A model generated the notes under the pieces. It did not search any database. It was not told the origin of the DNA and saw only the letters and a list, made by a program, of their open reading frames with translations. Source: Chloroflexota bacterium (GTDB taxonomy: Bacteria > Chloroflexota > Anaerolineae > B4-G1). Taken from it: DNA of 5,696 bases. The stretch is from assembly GCA_003648085.1 (NCBI GenBank), contig QMOC01000201.1, forward strand, positions 1 through 5,696, given 5' to 3'. Below, one piece after another: positions 1 to 5,408 of this stretch. A program made the translations under genes and the position numbers. How positions within the stretch are numbered: position 1 is the stretch's first letter; each line of letters begins with the position of its first letter.

Positions 1-2
1 AA

Positions 3-1340
3 CTAATCCAGGCTCTCGACGGCAGCGGCAGCCGCCTCCTTGGGGGTAGTCCGTCCCCTCAGGACTGCCTCCAGCGCGTCCTGCATCGCCGGCCCGACAG
101 TCGCCATCACCTCCGGCCGGGGTGGGGGTACGGCGGCCTCCATCACCTTGTGCAACACTGCACGGTCCGCGTTCGATATGTCCCATAGTCGCAGCGCACT
201 GCGCGTACCCGGCAGGTAGCCGGTCGCTTGAGTCCACTGCGCGTTGTGGTCGGGCGCGACGAGCCAATTCAGGAGCAGTCTCGCCAATGCCTGACGCGCC
301 GGGTCGTCTGTAACCATCGCTATCGCCCAACCTCGGGCGATGCTGAGGGGCTGGCCGTCGCGGGTGGGTATCGGCGCCGCGGCGACGGCCTCATCGGCCT
401 CAAGCCAATAGCGGCCGGCCCGCACCACTGCCATCCCCCCTTCCCCGGCCTGGAATCGTTCCCACGATTGATCGGCGTCTGTGATGCTGAGAACGACCGC
501 CGGTGAGATCACGGTGGTGCTGATGCAGGTGCTGTAGAAATCGAACACGCTCACCATCACCTCCTCGTCCAGCCACGGATTGCCGTCCGGGTCGGTCACT
601 TTGCCATCGGCAGCCAGGTACTGGATTAGCGTCGCGTCGTTGACCTGGTCATCGTCGCGCCCGCCGGCGGGGAAAAGGAAAGGAACCGGGGAGGAGACAA
701 TCTGCGTCCAGGAGACGGGGGGCGAATTGAGCAAGGCCGGACGGTAGGCCAGTTGCTGCATATCGGCGGCAACGACGAAGCCCATCGTCTGCTCTTCCAC
801 TGCGCCCAGCGCAACAGCGAAGGGAAAACGGTCACTTATCTCGGCTGGGGAGAGGAAGTTATCGAGCGGTTGGATGAGGCCGGAATCGGCTGCGGCCTCC
901 AGGTCGGCCGTGTCCAACACTACCAGGTCGGGTAGGACCGAGGGGGCAGAGTTCCGCGCCGTGCGCAGAAAGTCGAGCAGCCCGCCTCGCCCGTGGGCTT
1001 TCTTCACGACCACCTCGACTTGAAGATCGGTGTGGATTTTGCTGAAGTCGGCCAGTTGCTGCGCGAGGACGTCTGCGCCTGGTCTCTCGCCGTAGGGATT
1101 GAATTGCTCCGGTACCCACAGGGTCAAGGTGACGATCAATGGCTGCGACTGTGGTGTGGAGGTTGGCGTCGGAGTGGAGGGGGGAGGTGTGGGTGGTGGG
1201 AGAGAAGAAATCGGAGTGGGAGTTGGCGTCAGCGGCAGAAAGTCGCAGCCGGTTAGGGTCAGAAGCAATGGAATGACGGATGATAAATGACGGATGATAA
1301 ATGATAAATGACAAATGACAAATGACAAATGGGATCGCAT
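3..1340 (-). CDS. Family 1 extracellular solute-binding lipoprotein (ABC importer type)
   Basis: Probable periplasmic/cell-surface substrate receptor of an ABC importer, of the sugar-binding family 1 (SBP_bac_1) type. The 445-aa product opens with a signal peptide ending in lipobox LTGC (Cys32), then a Thr/Pro-rich linker (about 38-66) and the binding fold. Family features seen: PDLVVLDTADLEAAADSGLI (137-156), a lobe-2 region with GYLPGTRSAL (374-383), and a C-terminal PRPEVMATVGPAMQDAL stretch followed by LRGRTTPKEA, typical of the family's last helices. The start is the ATG at 1340 because GGAGGT lies 3 bases upstream and the predicted transcript starts near 1462; an in-frame TTG at 1463 would add 41 residues with no signal-like character and lies at the transcript edge. 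No permease or ATPase gene is visible, so the substrate is unknown. The signal peptide is odd: it contains His and Arg residues at 7-residue intervals because it is encoded by a heptamer repeat. Family confident, substrate not assigned. Confidence 0.85.
   Translation of the reverse strand: MRSHLSFVICHLSFIIRHLSSVIPLLLTLTGCDFLPLTPTPTPISSLPPPTPPPSTPTPTSTPQSQPLIVTLTLWVPEQFNPYGERPGADVLAQQLADFSKIHTDLQVEVVVKKAHGRGGLLDFLRTARNSAPSVLPDLVVLDTADLEAAADSGLIQPLDNFLSPAEISDRFPFAVALGAVEEQTMGFVVAADMQQLAYRPALLNSPPVSWTQIVSSPVPFLFPAGGRDDDQVNDATLIQYLAADGKVTDPDGNPWLDEEVMVSVFDFYSTCISTTVISPAVVLSITDADQSWERFQAGEGGMAVVRAGRYWLEADEAVAAAPIPTRDGQPLSIARGWAIAMVTDDPARQALARLLLNWLVAPDHNAQWTQATGYLPGTRSALRLWDISNADRAVLHKVMEAAVPPPRPEVMATVGPAMQDALEAVLRGRTTPKEAAAAAVESLD
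1271..1333. repeat. Heptanucleotide tandem repeat inside the signal-peptide codons
   Basis: Eight contiguous 7-base units of the form RRATGAY (plus strand) run from 1271 to 1326, with a ninth degenerate unit to 1333. The variants are AAATGAC, AAATGAT, GGATGAT and one GAATGAC. On the coding (minus) strand three units make 21 bases, encoding the heptapeptide HLSFVIC and its variants HLSFIIR and HLSSVIP. It begins six bases after the lipoprotein start codon. Because 7 is not a multiple of 3, gain or loss of one unit shifts the reading frame, and the repeat itself has no stop in any frame on this strand. Confidence 0.9.
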
Positions 1341-1343
1341 AGC

Positions 1344-1349
1344 ACCTCC
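1344..1349 (-). promoter_or_regulatory. Shine-Dalgarno site of the solute-binding lipoprotein
   Basis: GGAGGT on the minus strand sits 3 bases before the ATG at 1340. The spacing is shorter than usual, but the match is strong and decides the start in favour of 1340 over the upstream TTG at 1463. Confidence 0.6.
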
Positions 1350-1377
1350 GATTGGGGCGATCAGTGAGTCTAGTTTG

Positions 1378-1456
1378 CGGTGCAAAATTCGACGGAGGCC
1401 CTGATTTAGCGGGGTTTTCCCGACCGAAGCCGGGCCTCCAACCCCGTCTTGCACCG
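1378..1456 (-). promoter_or_regulatory. Structured 5' leader RNA of the solute-binding lipoprotein gene
   Basis: On the minus strand an outer stem pairs CGGTGCAA (1456-1449) with TTGCACCG (1385-1378), and an inner stem pairs GGAGGCCC (1439-1432) with GGGCCTCC (1401-1394). Both are perfect 8-bp helices. Between them CCCGGC-TTCG-GTCGGG (1434-1419) can form a 6-bp stem capped by a cUUCGg tetraloop, but it shares three bases with the inner stem, and a further GGG-AAAA-CCC option (1421-1412) competes with it. The leader lies between the predicted transcription start (about 1462) and the ribosome-binding site, so it could be a regulatory RNA with mutually exclusive folds. It matches no riboswitch consensus I know, and no long U-run follows it. 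Structure is visible; function is inferred. Confidence 0.55.
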
Positions 1457-1468
1457 AGCACAAGCCTA

Positions 1469-1474
1469 ATTATA
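1469..1474 (-). promoter_or_regulatory. Predicted -10 element (TATAAT) for the solute-binding lipoprotein
   Basis: A perfect TATAAT on the minus strand is preceded by TGC, giving an extended -10 (TGCTATAAT). No good -35 is present: at an 18-base spacer GTGGGA matches TTGACA at three of six positions. The predicted start near 1462 would give a leader of about 120 nt that begins almost exactly at the structured region. The element lies just downstream of the antitoxin-like remnant. Confidence 0.6.
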
Positions 1475-1512
1475 GCACAGTTCGCCGCCGAGTCCCACCG
1501 CGAAGGAATGCA

Positions 1513-1602
1513 TTGTACTGGAGTCTGGCGAATTTTGTTGTACTCCTCTAGCGGCATTACTACAACTGCGCCTTGAATCTGTACCATCGTTGGCTGGGTC
1601 AT
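1513..1602 (-). pseudogene. Remnant of a small antitoxin-like ORF
   Basis: From the ATG at 1602 the frame reads MTQPTMVQIQGAVVVMPLEE and then YNKIRQTPVQ, after which it stops resembling a protein. The piece VVVMPLEEYNKI resembles the short V-x-PLEEY segment seen in small antitoxin-like proteins of the Phd/YefM kind, but it is too short to assign with certainty. Expression signals are intact: AGGAGG (1617-1612) nine bases upstream and an extended -10 at 1639-1644. The frame stays open to 859, but that extension overlaps the solute-binding gene out of frame and is a shadow. Most likely a decayed gene whose body was lost; it could instead be a short leader peptide. No toxin gene is visible. Confidence 0.35.
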
Positions 1603-1611
1603 TGGCCTATT

Positions 1612-1617
1612 CCTCCT
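1612..1617 (-). promoter_or_regulatory. Strong Shine-Dalgarno site before the antitoxin-like remnant
   Basis: AGGAGG on the minus strand lies nine bases upstream of the ATG at 1602. It is the strongest ribosome-binding site in the window, and it precedes a fragment with no intact gene body. That supports the view that 1602 was once a real start codon. Confidence 0.6.
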
Positions 1618-1638
1618 GCCTCTTGTCGAGTGAAATCT

Positions 1639-1647
1639 ATTATAGCA
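1639..1647 (-). promoter_or_regulatory. Predicted extended -10 promoter (TGCTATAAT) after the PBP gene
   Basis: TGCTATAAT on the minus strand, with the -35 position (CTTACG at a 17-base spacer) matching only three of six bases. It lies 24 bases beyond the PBP stop codon and 37 bases before the ATG at 1602, so it would drive the antitoxin-like remnant and could read on into the solute-binding gene. No intrinsic terminator is visible between the PBP stop and this promoter, so read-through from the PBP gene is also possible. Confidence 0.55.
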
Positions 1648-1670
1648 TCACAGCCAGTGCACGTAAGAAC

Positions 1671-3854
1671 TCACGGCCCCGGAGTGGGTGTAGGCGGCAC
1701 GTAGCCCTCCTCCGCCTGGGGTGGCAGCGGGGAAAGGGGTAAGCCATAATAGGCCTCCACGACCTGGCGGGTCAGAGGTGCGGCCACGCTCGAGCCCTCG
1801 CCCGCATTCTCCACCATAACGACGATAGCGATCTCAGGGCTGTCGGCCGGGGCATAGGCGGCGAACCAGGAATGCGGCCTCGTGTCCGGCCCGCCGACCT
1901 CGGCCGTACCGGTCTTGCCGGCAACGGGGATGCCCAGGCCAACGAAACGATGGGGCGCGGTGCCGATGGATTTCGTAGTCACACCCAGCAACGCCTCCTG
2001 GATGGCCGCCAGGTGCTCCGGGCTGATCGGGAGCGTACCGACAGCCTGGGGCTGGGTCACCTGCTCCGGCTCACCATCCCCGGCTGAGCCAATACGCTCG
2101 ACGACGTAAGGGCGGTAGAGCGTGCCGCCGTTGGCGACTGCGGCCATCATCCGCGCTACCTGCAGCGGCGTCACCAGCAGATAGCCTTGCCCGATAGCCA
2201 GGTTGACCGTGTCGCCTACCCACCAGGGCTCGCCGATGGCGTTGACTTTCCACTCTGGGTCAGGCATCAGTCCGCCCTCCTCAAGCACGCCCTCCAGCCC
2301 GGTCGGTTCACCGAAGCCGAAGCCCCGCCCGAAGCGGGGGAGCACATCCTGCCCTACCCCATCGAGCGTCTGCCCCACAGCGTAGAAAGTGACGTCACAG
2401 GAAGCAGTGAGGGCGTCCTTGAGGCTGATGTTGCCGTGCCCCTCTTTCTTCCAGCAGACCTTACGGGCCGTCGGCCCCAAGCCCTCCCAGTAACCGGGAC
2501 AGTAAAAAACGGTATGGTCAGGGTCCATTGCCGCCTCCTCCACCGCCGCCGCCATCGTGACGATCTTGAAGACGGAGCCACAGGGGTAGGTACCCTGGGT
2601 GGCGCGGTTGAAGAGGGGGTTGCGGGGATCGGCCAGGATCTGGGAACGGCCCACCGCGCCGGCCGGCCCGACGAAGACGTTGGGGTCGAAGCCGGGGCCG
2701 CTGGCCAGCGCCAGCACCGCGCCGGTGTGCACATCGAGCACGACGATAGCGCCCTTGCGACCGCCCAAGATCTGCTGCACCTGCTCTTGGAAGTCGCGGT
2801 CAAAGGTGGTGTAGATAGGGCGGCCGGGCACGGCCGGGCTCTCTGCCACGGTAGCGACCTTCTCCCCTGCCGGTGTGACGACGGTAAGCACACCGCCGTG
2901 CTGGCCGGCTAAAATCTCCTCCCCCCAGGCCTCCAACCCGGAAACGCCCACCCACTCGTCGCCCCGGTAACCTCGGGCGCGGTAAGCCTCCAACTGCTCG
3001 GCCGGCACGGGAGCCACCCAGCCGACGACGTGAGGCGCGACGCCACCGTGGGGATAGATGCGTCCCTCTTTCTCATCCCGATAGATGCCAGGGATGGAGG
3101 ATAGCAGATCGTTGTAGTCCACGCTGACCTCGGCGGGGATGTCGGCGATGGGCACCTTCCAATCGGCAGGAGCGGCAACGTAGCGACCGCGTATCTCGTC
3201 TGGGGAGAGTCCGGTCACCAACGTTAGCGCCGCCAAGAGCGCGTCCTCGTTCTCGATCTGGCCAGGGATGACGCCGATGGTGACGATCGTGCCCTCGGTT
3301 GCCAGGCCCAAACCGGCCCGGTCGTAAATGTTGGCGCGGATGGGGATGGCGTACTCCATCCGAAAGTAGCGCCCGCCTGCCAGTTGAGGCCAGATCAGTC
3401 CCTCGTCCCAGTCCACCCCCCATTGCCCCCCGTGCAGGCTGAGCGACATCACTGTGTCGGTGATCAACGTGCCCACCAGCGCCGTATCCAGTTCCAAGTG
3501 GAAGGAGACATAGGCCCGGTCGCCCTCCTGCAGGGCGGATTGGAGGCGCGTGGTGACGGTGAGCGCGGTGGCGGTGGCAAGTGCACTCTGGTAGCGCTGG
3601 ATGAAACTCTCGGCGTCAATGGCAGCCCGGCTGGCGGGGGAGAGATAGGCATACATCGTCGCGTAGTCGCCCGCCTCCCAGGCAGAGAGGTACGCGGCGG
3701 CGGTCGCATCGGGTGAGGGGAGCGGTGTGGGCGTGGCGGTTGGGGGGACGATGGTTGGAGGAACGTCGGGGTTCAATGTGGATGTAGGCGTCGAGGGGCC
3801 GCTGCAACCCACCAACAGCCCTATCAAAACAAGCACCAGCGTCGTTCGCTTCAT
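1671..3854 (-). CDS. Class B penicillin-binding protein, MecA-like lipoprotein transpeptidase
   Basis: D,D-transpeptidase that cross-links peptidoglycan outside the membrane. The 727-aa protein has a lipobox LVGC (Cys17), a Thr/Pro-rich linker (about 20-48), an NTF2-like MecA_N domain (about 48-155, ending in WGVDWDEGLIWPQL), a PBP dimerisation domain (about 165-330) and a transpeptidase domain (about 365-705). All three catalytic motifs are visible: SVFK (Ser427, Lys430), SCD (485-487, the SxN position) and KTG (647-649). Order and length match MecA/PBP2a and lipid-anchored Bacillus PbpC-type proteins. The usual RG-x-I-x-DR motif reads RANIYDRAG (173-181), with Ala replacing Gly. Four ligand-like residues Cys452, Cys467, His473 and Cys486 have the spacing of the zinc site described in Acinetobacter PBP2. 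The start at 3854 follows directly from a strong promoter, with no Shine-Dalgarno site, so the mRNA is probably leaderless. The MecA_N domain does not by itself mean beta-lactam resistance. Confidence 0.95.
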   Translation of the reverse strand: MKRTTLVLVLIGLLVGCSGPSTPTSTLNPDVPPTIVPPTATPTPLPSPDATAAAYLSAWEAGDYATMYAYLSPASRAAIDAESFIQRYQSALATATALTVTTRLQSALQEGDRAYVSFHLELDTALVGTLITDTVMSLSLHGGQWGVDWDEGLIWPQLAGGRYFRMEYAIPIRANIYDRAGLGLATEGTIVTIGVIPGQIENEDALLAALTLVTGLSPDEIRGRYVAAPADWKVPIADIPAEVSVDYNDLLSSIPGIYRDEKEGRIYPHGGVAPHVVGWVAPVPAEQLEAYRARGYRGDEWVGVSGLEAWGEEILAGQHGGVLTVVTPAGEKVATVAESPAVPGRPIYTTFDRDFQEQVQQILGGRKGAIVVLDVHTGAVLALASGPGFDPNVFVGPAGAVGRSQILADPRNPLFNRATQGTYPCGSVFKIVTMAAAVEEAAMDPDHTVFYCPGYWEGLGPTARKVCWKKEGHGNISLKDALTASCDVTFYAVGQTLDGVGQDVLPRFGRGFGFGEPTGLEGVLEEGGLMPDPEWKVNAIGEPWWVGDTVNLAIGQGYLLVTPLQVARMMAAVANGGTLYRPYVVERIGSAGDGEPEQVTQPQAVGTLPISPEHLAAIQEALLGVTTKSIGTAPHRFVGLGIPVAGKTGTAEVGGPDTRPHSWFAAYAPADSPEIAIVVMVENAGEGSSVAAPLTRQVVEAYYGLPLSPLPPQAEEGYVPPTPTPGP

Positions 3855-3861
3855 ACTACAA

Positions 3862-3890
3862 ATTATAGCGAGGAAACGCTGGGCTGTCCA
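3862..3890 (-). promoter_or_regulatory. Strong sigma70-type promoter of the PBP gene
   Basis: TGGACA (3890-3885, five of six matches to TTGACA), a 17-base spacer and a perfect TATAAT (3867-3862) on the minus strand. Seven bases separate the -10 from the ATG at 3854, so the start of transcription should fall on or within two bases of the start codon. Upstream to 3947 I see only a weak GGCTG/CAGCC inverted repeat overlapping the -35 (3882-3893) and no gene. Confidence 0.8.
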
Positions 3891-3947
3891 GCCGGGGATG
3901 TTACCGCGAGGAGTGTACCTTTCTATCCAGAGCGTCGTGTATGGGGG

Positions 3948-4007
3948 TCGTAGCGGCGACTTCAGTCGCTCTGACCTCGCTTTGAACGACTGAAGTCGCT
4001 ACTACGA
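3948..4007. repeat. REP-like palindromic repeat
   Basis: Two 21-base arms, 3948-3968 and 3987-4007, pair at 19 of 21 positions around an 18-base loop (3969-3986). Each arm contains a smaller imperfect palindrome, CGACTTCAGTCG or its complement CGACTGAAGTCG. No T-run follows on either strand, so it does not look like an intrinsic terminator. It covers the 3' end of the Maf fragment and supplies its stop codon. I take it to be a dispersed REP/MITE-type element; copy number cannot be judged from one window. Confidence 0.7.
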
Positions 4008-4222
4008 GCCAAATCGCAGTGGTAGCCGGTGTGGGAGCGGCAAGCGGCGGGCACGTTGCAGGGCGGCTCAACCCCCCAGGCACACAGGCAACGGGTGAGG
4101 TGGCAGAGAGGAAGTCCCACCACGTTGGTGTAGCAACCCTGTAACTCAGCAACAGGGCGAAACCCATCATGCTGGATAGCGTAGGCACCAGCCTTGTCCA
4201 GAGGGTCGCCGCTGGCGACATA
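3962..4222 (-). pseudogene. maf: C-terminal fragment of a Maf-family nucleotide pyrophosphatase
   Basis: Maf proteins hydrolyse non-canonical or modified nucleoside triphosphates in the cytoplasm. This frame reads [17 protein letters not shown], then [14 protein letters not shown], which are the two conserved C-terminal Maf motifs (the SG-x-P-x-DKAG-x-Y-x-IQ and Y-x-NVVGLP segments). Maf proteins are about 190-200 residues, so over half, including the N-terminal S-x-SPRR nucleotide-binding motif, is missing. The IS end at 4223 cuts it exactly at the Tyr codon before VASG. The N-terminal part is not found on the other side of the IS, so this is not a simple insertion. The IS end provides an ATG in frame (MKMH from 4234). 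The last codons, [13 protein letters not shown], come from the REP-like repeat, so the original C-terminus is also altered. Not expected to be active. Confidence 0.85.
4221..4222. repeat. TA target dinucleotide, left flank of the IS
   Basis: TA immediately outside the left terminal repeat, paired with TA at 5409-5410. IS630-family elements insert at TA and duplicate it. Confidence 0.75.
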
Positions 4223-4251
4223 GTGCATTTTCACAAAATAGATCTTAACAT
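4223..4251 (+). repeat. Left terminal inverted repeat of the IS
   Basis: Begins GTGCATTTTCACA and ends CTTAACAT; 25 of 29 bases match the complement of the right repeat. It is transposase-distal, ending four bases before the transposase stop codon. Confidence 0.92.
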
Positions 4252-4254
4252 GCG

Positions 4255-5334
4255 TCAGCGGGTTTGAGCCAGCCGGGCCTCGCGCTCTTCAAAGTGGAGC
4301 TCCACCAGCCGCTTGAGTTCGTAGGGGTCATAGTAGGGCAACGGGCCAGGTACTTGGGCCTTGGTGTGCATGAAGATGCTCTCTATCGGATTCAGCCAAG
4401 GACTTCTTTTGGGCAACCTGATGACCAACAGCCGAATCCGACCCTCGCGCTTGGCCCAGCGATTGTAGCGGCGAAACCAACGTCGCAGTCTCCCGGCCTT
4501 GTGATAGCTGGCGTTGTCCCAGATCACAATCAACACCCGCTTTCCGAGCTGTTCATAGTGCTTCAGCAAGCGCAGCAGTTGTTTCTTGACTTGCCGGTTG
4601 TTGCACTTCTCGGCATAGTAGCGGTGCACCCGGCTGTCCTCCACGTCCATAGCGGCGTACAAAACCCAAAAGCCGGGTAGATTGTCTTGAAGGATGATCA
4701 CTCTACCCTTATGCAGAGGCCCCACCCAACCGCGGACCAGCCTGGGATTGCCGCTGAACCAACTCTCGTCCTGATAGACGGCGCTGACCGTGGCATCTTG
4801 CTTGGCCCAAGCCACCGCCCAATCCCGCCACCGTTTCTTGCGGTCATATTGAGAATCGGTGATCTTCAGCCAAGCCTTAAGCCGTCGGTAGCTATGCTTG
4901 GACTTGTTGATCAGGCGGCGCACGCTCTCGTGACTGATGGAGGAGACCAGGCCCGTGCGCACGGCCACTTCGGCCAGCCGATGTAAGGTCCACCGACTGT
5001 CGCTGAAACCGTACTTGCGGGGCGATTCTTTGAAGATGTCCAGTAACCCTTGTTGCACCTTCTCGTCGAAAGTGGGTTTGCGCCCCGGATGGGGCTGGGG
5101 CTTGAACAGATTCCAACGCCCCTTGCGATCAGCACTGTTGAAGGCCTTGATCCAGTTGCGCACGGTCTGCACGTGGAGACCCACCATGTCGGCGATCTGG
5201 GAGCAACTCCGACCCTGGTAGGAGAGGATGAGGATGGTGGCTCGCCGTGAAACGATGGTCAAGCGATGGCGCTGGAGCCGACGCAGCTTCTTGAGATGCT
5301 TTTTGCTGAGATGGCCTGCTTGTATCTTCTTCAT
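4255..5334 (-). CDS. IS630-family DDE transposase
   Basis: Catalyses cut-and-paste movement of the surrounding element at TA sites. The 359-aa protein has an N-terminal helix-turn-helix (about 30-66; [20 protein letters not shown]), a winged linker with GRKPTF (84-89), a second DNA-binding helical region (about 105-150) and an RNase H-like DDE core: Asp189 in YQDESWF, Asp273 in VIWDNASYH, Glu318 in SPWLNPIES. The LNPIE and WDN signatures are typical of IS630/Tc1-mariner. Forty-four residues lie between the second Asp and the Glu, longer than the 34 or so common in the superfamily, because of an Arg/Trp-rich insert (282-300). The ATG at 5334 has no Shine-Dalgarno site at normal distance; it overlaps the stop of the upstream chimeric ORF (ATGA) and lies just after a hairpin, so expression is probably restricted or coupled. 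Length and motifs appear intact. Confidence 0.95.
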   Translation of the reverse strand: MKKIQAGHLSKKHLKKLRRLQRHRLTIVSRRATILILSYQGRSCSQIADMVGLHVQTVRNWIKAFNSADRKGRWNLFKPQPHPGRKPTFDEKVQQGLLDIFKESPRKYGFSDSRWTLHRLAEVAVRTGLVSSISHESVRRLINKSKHSYRRLKAWLKITDSQYDRKKRWRDWAVAWAKQDATVSAVYQDESWFSGNPRLVRGWVGPLHKGRVIILQDNLPGFWVLYAAMDVEDSRVHRYYAEKCNNRQVKKQLLRLLKHYEQLGKRVLIVIWDNASYHKAGRLRRWFRRYNRWAKREGRIRLLVIRLPKRSPWLNPIESIFMHTKAQVPGPLPYYDPYELKRLVELHFEEREARLAQTR

Positions 5335-5337
5335 GCC

Positions 5338-5360
5338 GGGGAGGATACATCATCCTCTCC
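5338..5360 (-). promoter_or_regulatory. Hairpin masking the ribosome-binding site before the transposase
   Basis: Nine pairs, one of them a G-U wobble, join 5338-5346 with 5352-5360 around a 5-base loop (GAGGAT against ATCCTC at the core). The upstream arm includes most of the only purine-rich Shine-Dalgarno-like sequence (AAGGAGAGG) ahead of the transposase ATG at 5334. Such hairpins are a known way for insertion sequences to limit translation from read-in transcripts; here this is inference. Confidence 0.5.
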
Positions 5361-5379
5361 TTGTTGGCAAGGGTCCTCT

Positions 5380-5408
5380 ATGTTAAGGTTAATTCTGTGA
5401 AAATGCAC
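5380..5408 (-). repeat. Right terminal inverted repeat of the IS
   Basis: On the minus strand begins GTGCATTTTCACA and ends CTTAACAT, mirroring the left repeat at 25 of 29 positions. It is transposase-proximal and is translated as the tail of the truncated upstream gene. Confidence 0.92.

Larger units (their letters stand above)
4223..5408 (-). mobile_element. Complete IS630-family insertion sequence
   Basis: A 1186-bp element bounded by 29-bp terminal inverted repeats (25 of 29 identical) and flanked by TA on both sides. It carries one intact transposase gene in the same direction as the host genes. Size, TA target and DDE motifs all fit IS630. The inverted repeats begin GTGCATTTTCACA; the mismatches lie at inner positions 14, 18, 19 and 21. 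Nothing suggests decay, so it may still be active. Its two flanks belong to two unrelated, truncated genes. Confidence 0.93.

Noticed and set aside
1271..1333. CRISPR or iteron-type array
   Set aside because: Units are seven bases with no spacers, lie inside a coding region, and no replication or cas gene is present.
1341..1463. N-terminal extension of the solute-binding protein from the TTG at 1463
   Set aside because: It places a structured RNA leader inside the coding region, puts 41 non-signal residues before the signal peptide and begins at the predicted transcription start; the ATG at 1340 has a GGAGGT site.
859..1602. 247-codon minus-strand frame beginning at the antitoxin-like ATG
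   Set aside because: Only the first 30 or so codons look like protein. The rest overlaps the solute-binding gene out of frame, passing through the heptamer repeat because that repeat is open in every frame.
2187..2912. 241-codon open frame on the plus strand
   Set aside because: It lies wholly antisense to the PBP transpeptidase domain, has no domain-like composition or ribosome-binding site, and is the kind of long shadow frame expected opposite a GC-rich gene.
3948..4007. Intrinsic transcription terminator
   Set aside because: The hairpin is strong, but neither strand has a T-run after it, and both arms contain nested palindromes more typical of REP-like repeats.
4264..4680. 138-codon plus-strand frame opposite the transposase
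   Set aside because: Antisense to the intact transposase catalytic core, with no independent sign of coding.
5129..5353. Frame starting ATGATG after AAGGAGAGG, overlapping the transposase start
   Set aside because: It has a good ribosome-binding site, but the product is low-complexity and out of frame with the transposase. I see no slippery sequence that would make it an IS frameshift fusion, and the transposase frame has its own ATG and complete domains.
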